From Metabacillus flavus (GTDB taxonomy: Bacteria > Bacillota > Bacilli > Bacillales > Bacillaceae): a stretch of DNA of 64,000 nucleotides. Below the pieces are notes generated by a model, which searched no databases, was not told the origin of the DNA, and saw only the letters and a program-made list of their open reading frames with translations. Below, piece after piece: positions 36,353 to 48,144 of the stretch. Positions within the stretch are counted from its first letter, which is position 1, and each line of letters opens with the position of its first letter. The stretch spans positions 1,612,001 through 1,676,000 of the forward strand of contig NZ_JAGVRK010000001.1 in NCBI RefSeq assembly GCF_018283675.1. Direction: 5' to 3'. The position numbers and the translations under genes are program-made.

Positions 36353-37225
36353 GTATAACCTGTACCATTTATCCAGTTCATTTTTAAATGATAGATAGGC
36401 TTTGTTTTCCGTCTGGTGGATGTACATACAAAGACTTTCAACAATGATTTCATTTATCGGGCTTTTATTTAATTCATCTTTTAAGGAGATAAGAGCAGAC
36501 TTAAGCTTTTCCTCACCTTCCTTAATCTCATCAATCCATAACGAGAGCAAGTGGCCGATGCGCTGTTTTGGCTTGTTTTCCGCAATTTTGAGCTCTGACA
36601 AGATGATTTTTGCTTCTTCCTCCTGTATAAGCGGATGATCCCCAGTTTCCATAAAGCTCTTAATTAAGTAATCCATTCTTTTCATAAGATAGGGCCCCAT
36701 CTCTGGAATTGGAAATGCTTGCTTTCCTTTAATCATCAGGGCTAAAAATTCCTTTACCATACCCTCAAGCAAGACTACCAGATCATATAAAAATGGCTTA
36801 GCCTTTGCACCGTAAACATCCTCAAGCCTTTCAGAGTACCAGGCAAACAGACGAAGTCTGACTGTTTTTAAGTAATGGAACAGCTCGCTGTTTTCTTTCA
36901 TAATTTGTTCTCTGATTTGCATATGAAGAAACTCATTGTGGGTGGAATAGATGAAAAAAATACTTGATAGCTGCTTTTCAAAGCTTTCTCTAAGATTCCC
37001 GTCAGCTTCATGCAGCTCATCCATTTTCTCAAAGAGGGTTTCAAAATGATGCTCAAAAATTGAAAACAGAAGATCTTCCTTTGAGCCGAAATAATTGTAA
37101 ATCGAGCCTTTTGCAACTCCGGCGGCATCTGCAATTTCCTGAATAGAGGTTTGATGATAACCTTTTTGAGAAAAGCATTTAATTGCGCTGTTTATGATAA
37201 CTTTTTCACGATCCTTCAATGACAT
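36338..37225 (-). CDS. TetR-family transcriptional repressor
   Basis: A 295-residue regulator. The N-terminal HTH is typical (KVIINSAIKCFSQKGYHQTSIQEIADAAGVAKGSIYNYFGSKEDLLF). The C-terminal ligand domain is about 90 residues longer than the usual ~200-residue TetR, as in B. subtilis YerO-like efflux regulators. It lies divergently to an alarmone synthetase-efflux operon and a palindrome at that operon's promoter is its likely operator. Its start overlaps the end of a 56-codon ORF by 20 bases, so translation is probably coupled. Confidence 0.85.
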   Translation of the reverse strand: MSLKDREKVIINSAIKCFSQKGYHQTSIQEIADAAGVAKGSIYNYFGSKEDLLFSIFEHHFETLFEKMDELHEADGNLRESFEKQLSSIFFIYSTHNEFLHMQIREQIMKENSELFHYLKTVRLRLFAWYSERLEDVYGAKAKPFLYDLVVLLEGMVKEFLALMIKGKQAFPIPEMGPYLMKRMDYLIKSFMETGDHPLIQEEEAKIILSELKIAENKPKQRIGHLLSLWIDEIKEGEEKLKSALISLKDELNKSPINEIIVESLCMYIHQTENKAYLSFKNELDKWYRLYKKTN

Positions 37226-37376
37226 TTACACCTTTCTCAAGTGGACTCAGGCTTTTAAATGGAGAGGGAGCAGGCAGCTTTCTGCTGTTTTTGGAGATAT
37301 GAACAAGCTCTGCCTTCACTCCATATGACTGTAGTGTTTTTACTAGTCTTTTTAATCGATCAATTGACTGCTCCAT
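37206..37376 (-). CDS. 56-residue small protein upstream of tetR gene
   Basis: Begins at an ATG 6 bases after AAAGGAG and runs into the tetR start (20-base overlap). The N-terminal half could be an amphipathic helix (MEQSIDRLKRLVKTLQSYGV); the rest is basic and Ser/Pro-rich. It may be a real small protein or a translated leader that couples tetR translation. Not recognised. Confidence 0.55.
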   Translation of the reverse strand: MEQSIDRLKRLVKTLQSYGVKAELVHISKNSRKLPAPSPFKSLSPLEKGVNVIEGS

Positions 37377-37524
37377 AACCGGCTCCTTTTTTGTTTTAAC
37401 AATGCTTGCTTCGATGATGATTCCCGCTTCTTGCACTAGCCTGCCGCATATAATTGCAGGGTGTCAAGATCAGAATTTACCTTTAGCATACTTAATATTT
37501 TAAATGAATTTTATCTATTTGTAA

Positions 37525-37568
37525 TTGACGGAAACTCATACGTCATATAAAATATGACTGGATGGTCA
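37525..37568 (+). promoter_or_regulatory. promoter with TetR-type operator for relP-efflux operon
   Basis: TTGACG (37525-37530), exact 17-base spacer, TAAAAT (37548-37553). Overlapping the expected start of transcription is the inverted repeat TGACTGGATGGTCA (37555-37568, TGAC/GTCA arms), placed where a repressor would block the polymerase. The divergent tetR gene makes it the obvious operator. Confidence 0.68.
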
Positions 37569-37625
37569 GTATAGTTGAATTATAGACTTTCTGTCCAAAA
37601 CATTCAATAGCCGGGAGAGAGATTA

Positions 37626-38267
37626 ATGAATTCAGAAATGGCTCAGTGGCGGGATTTTCTCATGCCATATAAATTCGCTCTTGATGAATGCAAATTAAAA
37701 ATAAACATGATTAAAGAAGAGGCTTTCCTCTCAGGCAGCTATCATCCCATTGAGCATGTAAAAGCAAGAATCAAACAGCCGGATAGCATTTTAGGAAAGC
37801 TGAAAAGAAAAGGGATTGACCCGTCCCTAAAGAATGCAGCGGACCATTTGCAGGATGTTGCAGGAATCCGGATTGTCTGTTCCTTCGTTAAAGACATATA
37901 CTTAGTGGCGGAACAAATTGAAGAAAGAACAGATCTTGCGATTCTTGAAAAAAAAGACTATATCCAAACTCCAAAGCCAAATGGATACCAAAGCATGCAC
38001 TTCATTGCAGAGGTGCCTGTTACATTGAGATCGGGTGTGAAAAAAGTAAAGGTTGAAATCCAGCTCAGGACCTTAGCAATGGATTTTTGGGCGAGTCTGG
38101 AGCATAAAATTTTTTATAAATTCGAAAGGGAGATTCCTGATTATTTAAAGCAGGATTTGTATGAAGCTGCCATGGCGGTTCAAGTTTTGGACCAAAAGAT
38201 GGAGCATATTAGAGATGAAATTGGAACAATTGAAGATTCGCGGGAACAAATTCTTATGCCATTATAG
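37626..38267 (+). CDS. relP: small alarmone synthetase ((p)ppGpp synthetase)
   Basis: A 213-residue single-domain GTP pyrophosphokinase. Motifs: PIEHVKARIKQPDSILGKLKRKG, HLQDVAGIRIVCSF, TPKPNGYQSMHFI and EIQLRTLAMDFWASLEHK. The sequence follows B. subtilis YwaC/SasA (RelP) more closely than YjbM (RelQ). It transfers pyrophosphate from ATP to GDP/GTP; there is no hydrolase or TGS/ACT domain, so control must be transcriptional. GGGAGAGAG precedes the ATG. The efflux pump gene begins 12 bases after the stop, so the two share the TetR-type promoter. Confidence 0.9.
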   Translation: MNSEMAQWRDFLMPYKFALDECKLKINMIKEEAFLSGSYHPIEHVKARIKQPDSILGKLKRKGIDPSLKNAADHLQDVAGIRIVCSFVKDIYLVAEQIEERTDLAILEKKDYIQTPKPNGYQSMHFIAEVPVTLRSGVKKVKVEIQLRTLAMDFWASLEHKIFYKFEREIPDYLKQDLYEAAMAVQVLDQKMEHIRDEIGTIEDSREQILMPL

Positions 38268-38278
38268 GAGGAACATAA

Positions 38279-39826
<1,548 letters not shown>

Positions 39827-39828
39827 TG

Positions 39829-39863
39829 AAAAGCGGCCGCTCTGATGAGCGGCCGCTTTTATT
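39829..39863. terminator. bidirectional terminator between efflux gene and rnjA
   Basis: AAAAGCGGCCGCTC/GAGCGGCCGCTTTT, 14-bp perfect stem with TGAT loop. Confidence 0.93.
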
Positions 39864-39865
39864 CT

Positions 39866-41533
39866 TTATACCTCCATGATGATCGGAAGGATCATTGGCC
39901 GGCGCTTTGTTTTTTCATAAAGGAACGGTGCAAGGGTATCTGTAATCTCATTTTTAATTTCAGACCATTGACTCGTTCTTCTGTCCATAATTTTCGTAAT
40001 ATGCTTGGTGATCAGATCCTGTGCATCATTAATCAAATCTCCGGATTCTCTCATGTAGACGAATCCTCTGGAAATTAAATCTGGACCTGCGGCAATTTTG
40101 AAATCCTTCATATTGATGCTCACTACTACAATGACAAGCCCCTCTTCGGAGAGGATACGGCGGTCCCGAAGCACAATGTTTCCGATATCGCCAATTCCGC
40201 TTCCATCAATGTACACGGAGCCTGAAGGGATTTTGCCTGTGACACCGGCTTCACTTCCGCCAAGAGCCAATACTTCACCATTGTCCATGATAAAGCAATT
40301 CTCAGCTGGTACACCGCAATCCATGGCATGCTTCATATGCATTTTCTGCATGCGGTGCTCCCCGTGTATCGGCATGAAATATTTAGGCTTCATAAGACGA
40401 AGCATTAATTTCTGTTCTTCCTGGCCGCCGTGTCCGGACGTGTGAATATCACTCAATGGTCCGTGAATAACTTCTGCTCCCGCACGGAACAGCTTATTGA
40501 TAGTCCGGCTGACGCTCACTGTATTGCCCGGAATCGGGGAAGATGAGAAGACAACGGTATCTCCCTGGATAATCTGAATTTGACGGTGAGTGCCGTTCGC
40601 AATTCTGGAAAGGGCAGCCATTGGTTCTCCCTGGCTTCCTGTACAAAGAATTACAACCCGGTTAGCCGGCATCCGGTTAATCGCATTTGGTTCGATAAAT
40701 GTATCTTTTGGGCATTGGATATAGCCGAGGTCCTGTCCAATTTGGATGGCAGCTTCCATGCTTCGTCCGAAAACAGCCACTTTTCGGTTGTTAATGACTG
40801 CAGCTTCTACCACCTGCTGAAGGCGGTGGATGTTCGATGCGAACGTAGCAAAAATAAGACGGCCATCAATTTTTCTGAAGATCTCATTGATGCTGTCGCC
40901 AACCTTGCGCTCCGACATCGTGAAATGAGGCACTTCACTGTTCGTACTGTCGGATAAGAGGCAAAGCACGCCATCCTTGCCGATTTCAGCCATTTTCGTT
41001 AAGTTGGCCGGTTCTCCTACTGGAGTAAAGTCAAACTTAAAATCTCCAGTATGTACAATGCTTCCAGGAGGAGTTTTTACAACTACTCCGTAAGAATCCG
41101 GTATACTGTGAGTCGTGCGGAAGAACGTGACGGACGTTTTTCTGAATTTAATCACGTCTTCTTCCTGTATTTCATGAAGCTTCGCAGTTCTGAGCAAACC
41201 ATGCTCTTCTAATTTGTTGCGAATTAGGCCCAGCGCAAGCTTCCCGCCATAAATCGGAATGTTTAATTGTCTTAAAAGATAGGGGATTCCTCCGATATGG
41301 TCTTCATGTCCGTGCGTAATAAATAAGCCTTTAATTTTGTCTTCATTCTTTACTAGATATGTGTAGTCAGGAATAACATAGTCAATTCCGAGAAGCTCTT
41401 CTTCAGGGAATTTAATTCCTGCATCAATCAGAATGATTTCATCCTGAAACTGAACACCGTACGTGTTCTTTCCGATTTCACCCAAACCTCCGAGGGCAAA
41501 AACGGCAACTTGGTCGTTTTTTACGAATTTCAT
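39866..41533 (-). CDS. rnjA: ribonuclease J1
   Basis: A 555-residue beta-CASP metallo-beta-lactamase nuclease. The metal motif HGHEDHIGG falls at His74-His79, the position known for B. subtilis RNase J1; further motifs are [29 protein letters not shown] and SGHGGQEE. It acts as 5'-3' exoribonuclease and endonuclease in mRNA decay and rRNA maturation. It is translated 3 bases after rpoY and the pair is a conserved operon. No lesions. Confidence 0.95.
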   Translation of the reverse strand: MKFVKNDQVAVFALGGLGEIGKNTYGVQFQDEIILIDAGIKFPEEELLGIDYVIPDYTYLVKNEDKIKGLFITHGHEDHIGGIPYLLRQLNIPIYGGKLALGLIRNKLEEHGLLRTAKLHEIQEEDVIKFRKTSVTFFRTTHSIPDSYGVVVKTPPGSIVHTGDFKFDFTPVGEPANLTKMAEIGKDGVLCLLSDSTNSEVPHFTMSERKVGDSINEIFRKIDGRLIFATFASNIHRLQQVVEAAVINNRKVAVFGRSMEAAIQIGQDLGYIQCPKDTFIEPNAINRMPANRVVILCTGSQGEPMAALSRIANGTHRQIQIIQGDTVVFSSSPIPGNTVSVSRTINKLFRAGAEVIHGPLSDIHTSGHGGQEEQKLMLRLMKPKYFMPIHGEHRMQKMHMKHAMDCGVPAENCFIMDNGEVLALGGSEAGVTGKIPSGSVYIDGSGIGDIGNIVLRDRRILSEEGLVIVVVSINMKDFKIAAGPDLISRGFVYMRESGDLINDAQDLITKHITKIMDRRTSQWSEIKNEITDTLAPFLYEKTKRRPMILPIIMEV

Positions 41534-41536
41534 TGA

Positions 41537-41746
41537 TCATAGCTCCAATACTTTATAATTTTCACTCTTCTCTTCATATTGAAGATAAGAATTGTCAACC
41601 AGCTGTACAAACTCGATATTATAATTCCGATCTTTTAACTTAAGTCGGATATCGCGCTCAGAATCACCTTGCACGTAGAGGGTTTGTGTTTTTTCCCGAA
41701 CAGGCACCTCTAGTACAGATTCCTGAAAGTATACTTTGTAAATCAT
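41537..41746 (-). CDS. rpoY: DNA-directed RNA polymerase subunit epsilon
   Basis: A 69-residue protein ([20 protein letters not shown] … [18 protein letters not shown]) matching RpoY (YkzG), the small Firmicute RNA polymerase subunit. AAGGAGAG precedes the ATG. The operon partner is rnjA. A TATAAT -10-like element lies about 45 bases upstream (plus-strand ~41795-41800). Confidence 0.93.
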   Translation of the reverse strand: MIYKVYFQESVLEVPVREKTQTLYVQGDSERDIRLKLKDRNYNIEFVQLVDNSYLQYEEKSENYKVLEL

Positions 41747-41814
41747 TTGCCAAATCTCTCCTTAGATACCGTTTGTTAGATTGCCTTCTAACATTATATT
41801 CGAAACGGGCGCGT

Positions 41815-41840
41815 AAGAAAAGGGGGCCGAACCCCTTTCA
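41815..41840 (-). terminator. terminator/attenuator between 23-residue ORF and rpoY
   Basis: On the minus strand AAAGGGG-TTCGGC-CCCCTTT followed by TTTC. It lies between the small ORF and rpoY, so it could end a short transcript or attenuate read-through into rpoY-rnjA. Confidence 0.7.
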
Positions 41841-41851
41841 AGGTCTGACCC

Positions 41852-41923
41852 CTACGCGATTGTCCTTTTTCTTAACAAATGTTTCCATTGTCCTTTGAGC
41901 TTATTTCTAAGTCTTCTCAGCAT
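41852..41923 (-). CDS. 23-residue strongly basic peptide
   Basis: A short ORF with a near-ideal AAAAGGAGTGATAAAA-ATG start. The product begins MLRRLRNKLKGQWKHLL and has ten Arg/Lys in 23 residues with no acidic residue, so it could form an amphipathic cationic helix. A terminator follows directly. It may be a regulatory small basic peptide or a leader peptide of rpoY-rnjA; I do not recognise it. Confidence 0.6.
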   Translation of the reverse strand: MLRRLRNKLKGQWKHLLRKRTIA

Positions 41924-42148
41924 TTTTATCACTCCTTTTCATCAAAACTTGTCCATCATCCATCTATCCGGTGCTTTTTCTCTATTACTTATATTATATG
42001 AGATAACCGGTTTTTTTTTCATGGGTATTCGTGGAAATTAAAAGATAAGTTATTTTTCACCGAAATTATTGTTTTGTCGCACAAACAAACTTTGTTATAG
42101 TATATCTGACATTTATTTAGCTTATTGCATCTGGAAAAGGAGAGTCTG

Positions 42149-42943
42149 ATGATGAAAGAAAAAGTGATTTTTTTTGATATTGACGGGACGCTGCTTGACC
42201 ATGATAAGAAAGTACCGGCATCAACCAGGCAGACCATTGATGATCTGCGCCATGCAGGACACCATGTAGCGATTGCTACAGGACGCGCTCCGTTTATGTT
42301 TAAAGATTTGCGGGAGGAACTTGGAATCGATTCCTTCGTTTCTTTTAATGGCCAATTTGTTGTGTTTGAAGGGGAAGTGATTTATAAAAATCCTCTAAAA
42401 ACGGAAACTCTGGAAAAGGTTTTGGCTTATTCGTCCGAAACGAAGCATCCGCTCGTTTTCATGAATCATGAAACCATGATGGCAACAGAGGGGGACCATC
42501 CTTTTATTCGCGAGAGCATGGGTTCTTTGAAATTTGCTCATCCAGAAGTAAATCCGGATTTCTTTACAGAGTCTGAGATCTATCAGACATTGCTTTTCTG
42601 CAAAGCAGGCGAGGAAGATGCTTACAAGCAATATAAGGATTTAAATTTCATTCGCTGGCATGAACTGGCGACAGATATTCTTCCAATGGGCGGCTCTAAA
42701 GCAGAGGGCATCAAAAAATTAGTGGAGCGTCTTAAATTTGAAAGAGAAGATATATATGCATTCGGTGACGAATTAAACGATCTGGAAATGATAAAATATG
42801 CAGGAACGGGAGTAGCGATGGGGAATGCCAATCCGAGAGTGAAGGAAATCGCGGATTTCATTACTAAGCCCGTAGATGAAGACGGAATCCAATATGCCGT
42901 TCACGAACTCGGGCTTCTTTCTTCAAAGGTGGAAAAAATATAA
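42149..42943 (+). CDS. ykrA: HAD-superfamily Cof-type phosphatase
   Basis: A 264-residue HAD IIB hydrolase: motif I FFDIDGTLLDHD, motif II IATGRAP, motif III KAEGIKKLV and motif IV FGDELNDLEMIKYAGTGVAMGNA. It dephosphorylates a small phosphorylated metabolite. Start ATG 42149 (ATGATG) follows AAAAGGAGAG. Located between rpoY and defB, as ykrA is in B. subtilis. Confidence 0.9.
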   Translation: MMKEKVIFFDIDGTLLDHDKKVPASTRQTIDDLRHAGHHVAIATGRAPFMFKDLREELGIDSFVSFNGQFVVFEGEVIYKNPLKTETLEKVLAYSSETKHPLVFMNHETMMATEGDHPFIRESMGSLKFAHPEVNPDFFTESEIYQTLLFCKAGEEDAYKQYKDLNFIRWHELATDILPMGGSKAEGIKKLVERLKFEREDIYAFGDELNDLEMIKYAGTGVAMGNANPRVKEIADFITKPVDEDGIQYAVHELGLLSSKVEKI

Positions 42944-42951
42944 TCTCAATG

Positions 42952-42979
42952 AAAAGGGAGCCGCATAGGGCTCCCTTTT
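42952..42979. terminator. bidirectional terminator between ykrA and def
   Basis: AAAAGGGAGCC/GGCTCCCTTTT with a 6-base loop; it overlaps the stop region of the convergent deformylase gene. Confidence 0.88.
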
Positions 42980-43529
42980 ATCGTTCTATGGCTATGGCGC
43001 CTTCAGGAATAGAAAATGGCTCATTGCTGCTCATATGATCATAGAACATGATACCATTTAAATGATCAATTTCATGCTGAAAAACAATCGCAGCAAGTCC
43101 TTTTAAGCGCAAATCCAATTCACTTCCATCTAAAGCAGTGGCCTTTACTCTCACTTTCGCATATCGTGGCACATATCCCGGCACCGGTCTGTCAACGGAA
43201 AGGCAGCCTTCTCCTTCAGCAAGAAAACTCTGCTGAACCGAATGGCTGATGATTTTAGGATTAAATAGTCCGTAGCTGTATTGTATGTCTCCATCCACAA
43301 AATGGACGGCAATCATTCGCTTGCCAACATTTATCTGAGGGGCGGCAAGGCCGACTCCAGGCCGGAGATCATGTTTTTCTGCAATTACAGGATCCTGGCT
43401 GTTTTTTAAGTAATCAAGCATCTCCGCAAGTATTTGGCGGTCTTCCTGAGAAGCAGGCAGCGATACTTCCTTTGCCGATTCCCGCAAAGTCGGATGACCC
43501 TCCCTAATGATGTCTTTGCTTGTAAGCAT
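42978..43529 (-). CDS. def: peptide deformylase
   Basis: A 183-residue metalloenzyme with GVGLAAPQ (motif 1), EGCLSVD (motif 2, metal Cys) and HEIDHLNG (motif 3, metal His pair). It removes the formyl group from nascent N-terminal Met. Length and place match B. subtilis DefB. ATG 43529 is preferred to the GTG at 43538 because AAAGGAAG is 8-10 bases upstream of it. Confidence 0.94.
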   Translation of the reverse strand: MLTSKDIIREGHPTLRESAKEVSLPASQEDRQILAEMLDYLKNSQDPVIAEKHDLRPGVGLAAPQINVGKRMIAVHFVDGDIQYSYGLFNPKIISHSVQQSFLAEGEGCLSVDRPVPGYVPRYAKVRVKATALDGSELDLRLKGLAAIVFQHEIDHLNGIMFYDHMSSNEPFSIPEGAIAIER

Positions 43530-44347
43530 TGCACGCACTTCCTTTCATCGTTTCAACACGTATCTTTTTCATTATATAGAAACCCCTTTTTGAATGAAAG
43601 ATGATTCTATTGTATTTTCAGCACCGCCTTGTAAGAACATTAATCCAGGCTTTGAACGAATATAGGGTGCTGAAGGCGGGCTGATATTTTTTGCGGTTCT
43701 TTCATTTTTAATCTCAAGAAAAGGGTTTGTCCAGTAAACAGCAATAAAAAACTGACGGATGAAACACGGAAGCATTCGATTTTTAAGTCTCATTAATTTA
43801 ACACAGTATTTTTTATGAAGTCTGTTTCAGGAAATTTGCTGAATGAAATAAGGATTAAGCAAGGTTGATTTGAGCTGCAGCATACTTCCTTTCAGCAGGG
43901 GGACTCTTAAGCTTCCTTAGCTCAATGGCGCCTGCGGGGTTTAATCTTTCATTTTGCACCCGCATCTTCCGCTTCAAACAGCCTAATCAGTGATTGTCCA
44001 AACTACACGCGTTGAGATATCCAAAATCTCGTTCATATAGGATTATTCTTCATAGTGCGCCGGCATTTCTGCAGGCTGGCGCTCAGAAGTATACAGATTA
44101 TTTGGCTGCACATATGTAAAAAAGAGCACCCCTTAATAGGAGTGCCTTGTACTCAGGATTTGTGTCCAAGCTCCGGGCGTTAGCCCTTCGGCCGCTTCGC
44201 TCTCTCGGTTGGAGGCCCGCAGGATGCGGGTCAGTTCTGCGTTGCGGCAGGACGCCGCGCTATTAGCAAAACAACCTCACTTGAGCGCCCCTCGGTCGAG
44301 AGCTCCACCGTCTTTCAGGGCTGTTCAAGCGCCCTCCGCTTTTCTTG
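43530..44347. other. long intergenic region between def and YjcZ-like gene
   Basis: About 820 bases without a supported gene. It holds a decayed repeat-like stretch (43895-43990) and a GC-rich repeat-like block (44150-44340). A 73-codon minus-strand frame (43572-43793) lacks a ribosome binding site; its end (SPPSAPYIRSKPGLMFLQGG) looks protein-like, so a decayed gene cannot be excluded. Confidence 0.55.
44150..44340. repeat. GC-rich intergenic repeat-like element
   Basis: Text such as CTTCGCTCTCTCGGTTGGAG, GCGGGTCAGTTCTGCGTTGC and GGCAGGACGCCGCGC is far more GC-rich than its surroundings and resembles dispersed intergenic repeats of Bacillus genomes. CCCGCAGGATGCGGG is a hairpin. No second copy occurs in this window, so the repeat status is from memory. 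Confidence 0.45.
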
Positions 44348-44479
44348 TTAGCAGCTTCCGCCAAGGTATGCTGCACCGACGATGATTAATAGGATGAACA
44401 ATACAACGATTAGAGCAAATGTGCGTCCGTAGCCGTAGCCACCGCAGCCGTATGCAGGATAAGCAGGATAACAATACAT
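44348..44479 (-). CDS. YjcZ-family sporulation protein
   Basis: A 43-residue peptide: a Tyr/Gly/Pro/Ala-rich head ([18 protein letters not shown]), then one transmembrane helix ([19 protein letters not shown]) and a short Cys-ending tail. This is the YjcZ/SscA-like pattern of small membrane peptides made in sporulating Bacillus. AAAGGAGG lies 8 bases before its ATG, which is used instead of an upstream start in the same frame. Confidence 0.85.
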   Translation of the reverse strand: MYCYPAYPAYGCGGYGYGRTFALIVVLFILLIIVGAAYLGGSC

Positions 44480-44725
44480 ATGAACGACCTCCTTTAAAAT
44501 AGCGCTCTTGCTTGAGCGTCTGATATAACATATGCTTACGGGGTAAATGTGTATAGTCATTAGCCCAGTTCTTTTTTCTTTTTAGGTTTCGTCCCAATGA
44601 GTGATGGAAAGTGCCGGTCGAAATACCTATTTTTGCCGGCGTTCGCCAATTACTTTGCCTGGATGTATTGTGTTCCTTGCGCAGAGATTTTATAGTTAGT
44701 AGTTGTAGAGTAAGGGGGATTAATT

Positions 44726-45388
44726 GTGCGGAAACAGAACAAATGGCTAATGATCGGCATAAGTGCTGCCTTATCAGGTTCCATTCTCACAGGCTGTATG
44801 GGGCCATCGCCATCAGAGCAGGCATATGAAGCGCTGGAAAATGTAGTCTCTAAAGAGAGTCCGTTTAAGAAGGAGCAAAAGCCTCTTCTTGAACTTGAAC
44901 AGAAGGAGAACAAGATTTACAACGAAATTATTGCTCTTGGAATGAAAGATTTTAATCAAATCAAATCACTTTCAGGGGATGCGCTGAAATTAGTGGCGGA
45001 TCGGAAAGAACGGGTCGAGGCGGAGCAGAAAGCAATAGCAGATTCTGAAAAAGCATTTAAAGATGCAGAGGAAGCTCTTGGGAAAATCGAGGATGAGAAA
45101 GCTAAGAAAGAAGCGGCCGAGTTAAAAAAACTAATGCATGACCGCTATAATTCATATAACGAGCTTGCGCAATCTTATAAATCGGCCATTGCCCTTGATG
45201 AAGAATTGTACAAAATGTTCCAGAATAAAGACCTCAAGCTTGAAGAACTGGAAGCGCACATCAGTAAAATCAACGCATCCTATAAAGAAGTAATGGAGTT
45301 AAACAAAAAGTTCAATGATTATACAGAACAGTATAATACAGCCAAAAAGGAATTTTATCAGGCAGCTGAATTAAAAGTGGAACAGTAA
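44726..45388 (+). CDS. ykyA: putative cell-wall-binding lipoprotein YkyA
   Basis: A 220-residue lipoprotein (GTG start): signal with lipobox LTGC (Cys24), then a long coiled-coil rich in Glu/Lys (KKEQKPLLELEQKENKIYNEI … KAKKEAAELKKLM), matching the YkyA family. It lies just before pdhA as in B. subtilis. Extracellular and membrane-anchored; function unknown. Confidence 0.87.
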   Translation: MRKQNKWLMIGISAALSGSILTGCMGPSPSEQAYEALENVVSKESPFKKEQKPLLELEQKENKIYNEIIALGMKDFNQIKSLSGDALKLVADRKERVEAEQKAIADSEKAFKDAEEALGKIEDEKAKKEAAELKKLMHDRYNSYNELAQSYKSAIALDEELYKMFQNKDLKLEELEAHISKINASYKEVMELNKKFNDYTEQYNTAKKEFYQAAELKVEQ

Positions 45389-45953
45389 ACAGACTGATGC
45401 GAATGGAATGGACATCCGTGCTGGCAAGAGCCGCCGGCTTCCATGCTTTTCGTACAGTCTTTGTTTTTGCCTGCTTTTTAATGAATGTTTTTTGCGGGTA
45501 TTTGGGCAAAAAGATGTGAAGGGTGTTTCATACCGTAAAGATTGATAAAACAGCATTCTTTTTTGGATAAAATGAAAACGCTACTATTGTAGTACAGTTT
45601 TTTTATTTGTACTAATACAGTTTGTCTAAATGTCATTTATTTGCATTTTCCGCGTTGGAAAATTTCCTTGTATAAACCTTATGTAAACAGATTGACTTCG
45701 GTTTTTATGAGGTGTAAACTATGTTTGTATTATTAGTATTGTATTATTTTTGCTTGTAAAAAAATTAATACAGTTCCCGTAACTTGATTCTTTACATATA
45801 AGGAAGTTTTAAGTTGCTCTATTGTGGTAAATGGTAGTGGAATGTATTTGAAAAAAATGTGTCTGTGTTTTAATTTAGGGTATCCTAAATCTGTATATGA
45901 CTGGAATCATTCTGCTATCAAAATTGTCTAAATGAAAGGAAGAGGTGACTTAG
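45389..45953 (+). other. pdh operon upstream region
   Basis: 565 bases, strongly AT-rich after 45540. No gene is seen. The first 100 bases contain GC-rich inverted segments but no clean terminator for ykyA. The last 110 bases carry the promoter and palindrome described separately, and AAAGGAAGAGGTGA before pdhA. Confidence 0.6.
45848..45890 (+). promoter_or_regulatory. candidate pdhA promoter with overlapping palindromic operator
   Basis: TTGAAA (45848-45853), 17-base spacer, TAATTT (45871-45876). Overlapping the -10 is a perfect 7-4-7 inverted repeat ATTTAGG-GTAT-CCTAAAT (45873-45890). Its position would suit a repressor; I do not recognise the binding protein. Confidence 0.5.
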
Positions 45954-47069
<1,116 letters not shown>

Positions 47070-47072
47070 GCC

Positions 47073-48050
47073 ATGGCGCAATTGACAATGATTCAGGCAA
47101 TCACTGATGCGTTACGCACAGAACTTAAAAATGACGAAAACGTTCTTGTATTCGGAGAAGACGTTGGCGTAAACGGCGGGGTTTTCCGCGCGACTGAAGG
47201 ATTGCAGAAGGAATTTGGCGAAGACCGTGTATTCGATACTCCGCTTGCAGAATCTGGAATCGGCGGTCTTGCACTTGGACTTGGTCTTCAAGGCTACCGT
47301 CCAGTTCCTGAAATTCAATTCTTTGGTTTTGTATATGAGGTAATGGATTCCATTTCCGGCCAAATGGCACGTATGCGCTACCGTTCTGGCGGAAGATGGA
47401 CTTCACCTGTAACGATCCGTTCTCCATTCGGCGGAGGAGTACATACTCCTGAAATGCATGCGGACAGCCTGGAAGGTCTTATGGCACAGCAGCCTGGCCT
47501 AAAAGTAGTTATCCCATCCACTCCGTACGATGCGAAAGGATTGCTCATTTCTGCAATTCGCGATAACGATCCGGTAATCTTCCTTGAGCACATGAAGCTT
47601 TACCGTTCTTTCCGTCAGGAAGTTCCTGAAGAAGAGTACACAATCGAACTAGGGAAAGCGGAAGTGAAGCGTGAAGGTACAGACCTTTCCATCATCACTT
47701 ACGGTGCAATGGTTCATGAATCCCTTAAAGCTGCTGAAGAGCTTGAAAAAGAAGGCAAATCAGTAGAGGTTATTGACCTTCGTACTGTTCAGCCGCTGGA
47801 TATCGATACAATCATTGCTTCTGTTGAGAAAACAGGCCGTGCAATTGTTGTTCAAGAAGCTCAAAAGCAAGCTGGAGTTGGTGCAAACGTTGTTGCTGAA
47901 ATTAATGACCGCGCTATCCTAAGCCTTGAAGCTCCTGTTCTGCGTGTTACAGCTTCTGATACAGTATTCCCTTTCTCTCAAGCAGAGGGTGTATGGCTGC
48001 CTAACCACAAAGACGTAATTGAAACAGCTAAAAAAGTTTTGGAATTTTAA
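47073..48050 (+). CDS. pdhB: pyruvate dehydrogenase E1 component subunit beta
   Basis: A 325-residue transketolase-like subunit: [57 protein letters not shown] and [13 protein letters not shown]. It starts 3 bases after pdhA (GGAGTCG site) and forms the alpha2beta2 E1. Confidence 0.96.
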   Translation: MAQLTMIQAITDALRTELKNDENVLVFGEDVGVNGGVFRATEGLQKEFGEDRVFDTPLAESGIGGLALGLGLQGYRPVPEIQFFGFVYEVMDSISGQMARMRYRSGGRWTSPVTIRSPFGGGVHTPEMHADSLEGLMAQQPGLKVVIPSTPYDAKGLLISAIRDNDPVIFLEHMKLYRSFRQEVPEEEYTIELGKAEVKREGTDLSIITYGAMVHESLKAAEELEKEGKSVEVIDLRTVQPLDIDTIIASVEKTGRAIVVQEAQKQAGVGANVVAEINDRAILSLEAPVLRVTASDTVFPFSQAEGVWLPNHKDVIETAKKVLEF

Positions 48051-48072
48051 TCAAACAGGACGAAACAGCAAT

Positions 48073-48105
48073 CGAAAAGAAATCAGTTGATCTGGTTTCT
48101 TTTCG
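48073..48105 (+). other. intercistronic hairpin pdhB-pdhC
   Basis: CGAAAAGAAATCAG pairs with CTGGTTTCTTTTCG (one G-U) across a 5-base loop in the 94-base gap. With no T-run directly after it, it probably acts in mRNA processing or partial termination that sets E1:E2 ratios. Confidence 0.65.
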
Positions 48106-48144
48106 TTCATAGCAAATCACACAAAACTGGGAGGTTGAAAAACC

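Noticed and set aside
43572-43793. 73-codon minus-strand frame
   Set aside because: No ribosome binding site; only the distal part looks protein-like, so at best a decayed gene.
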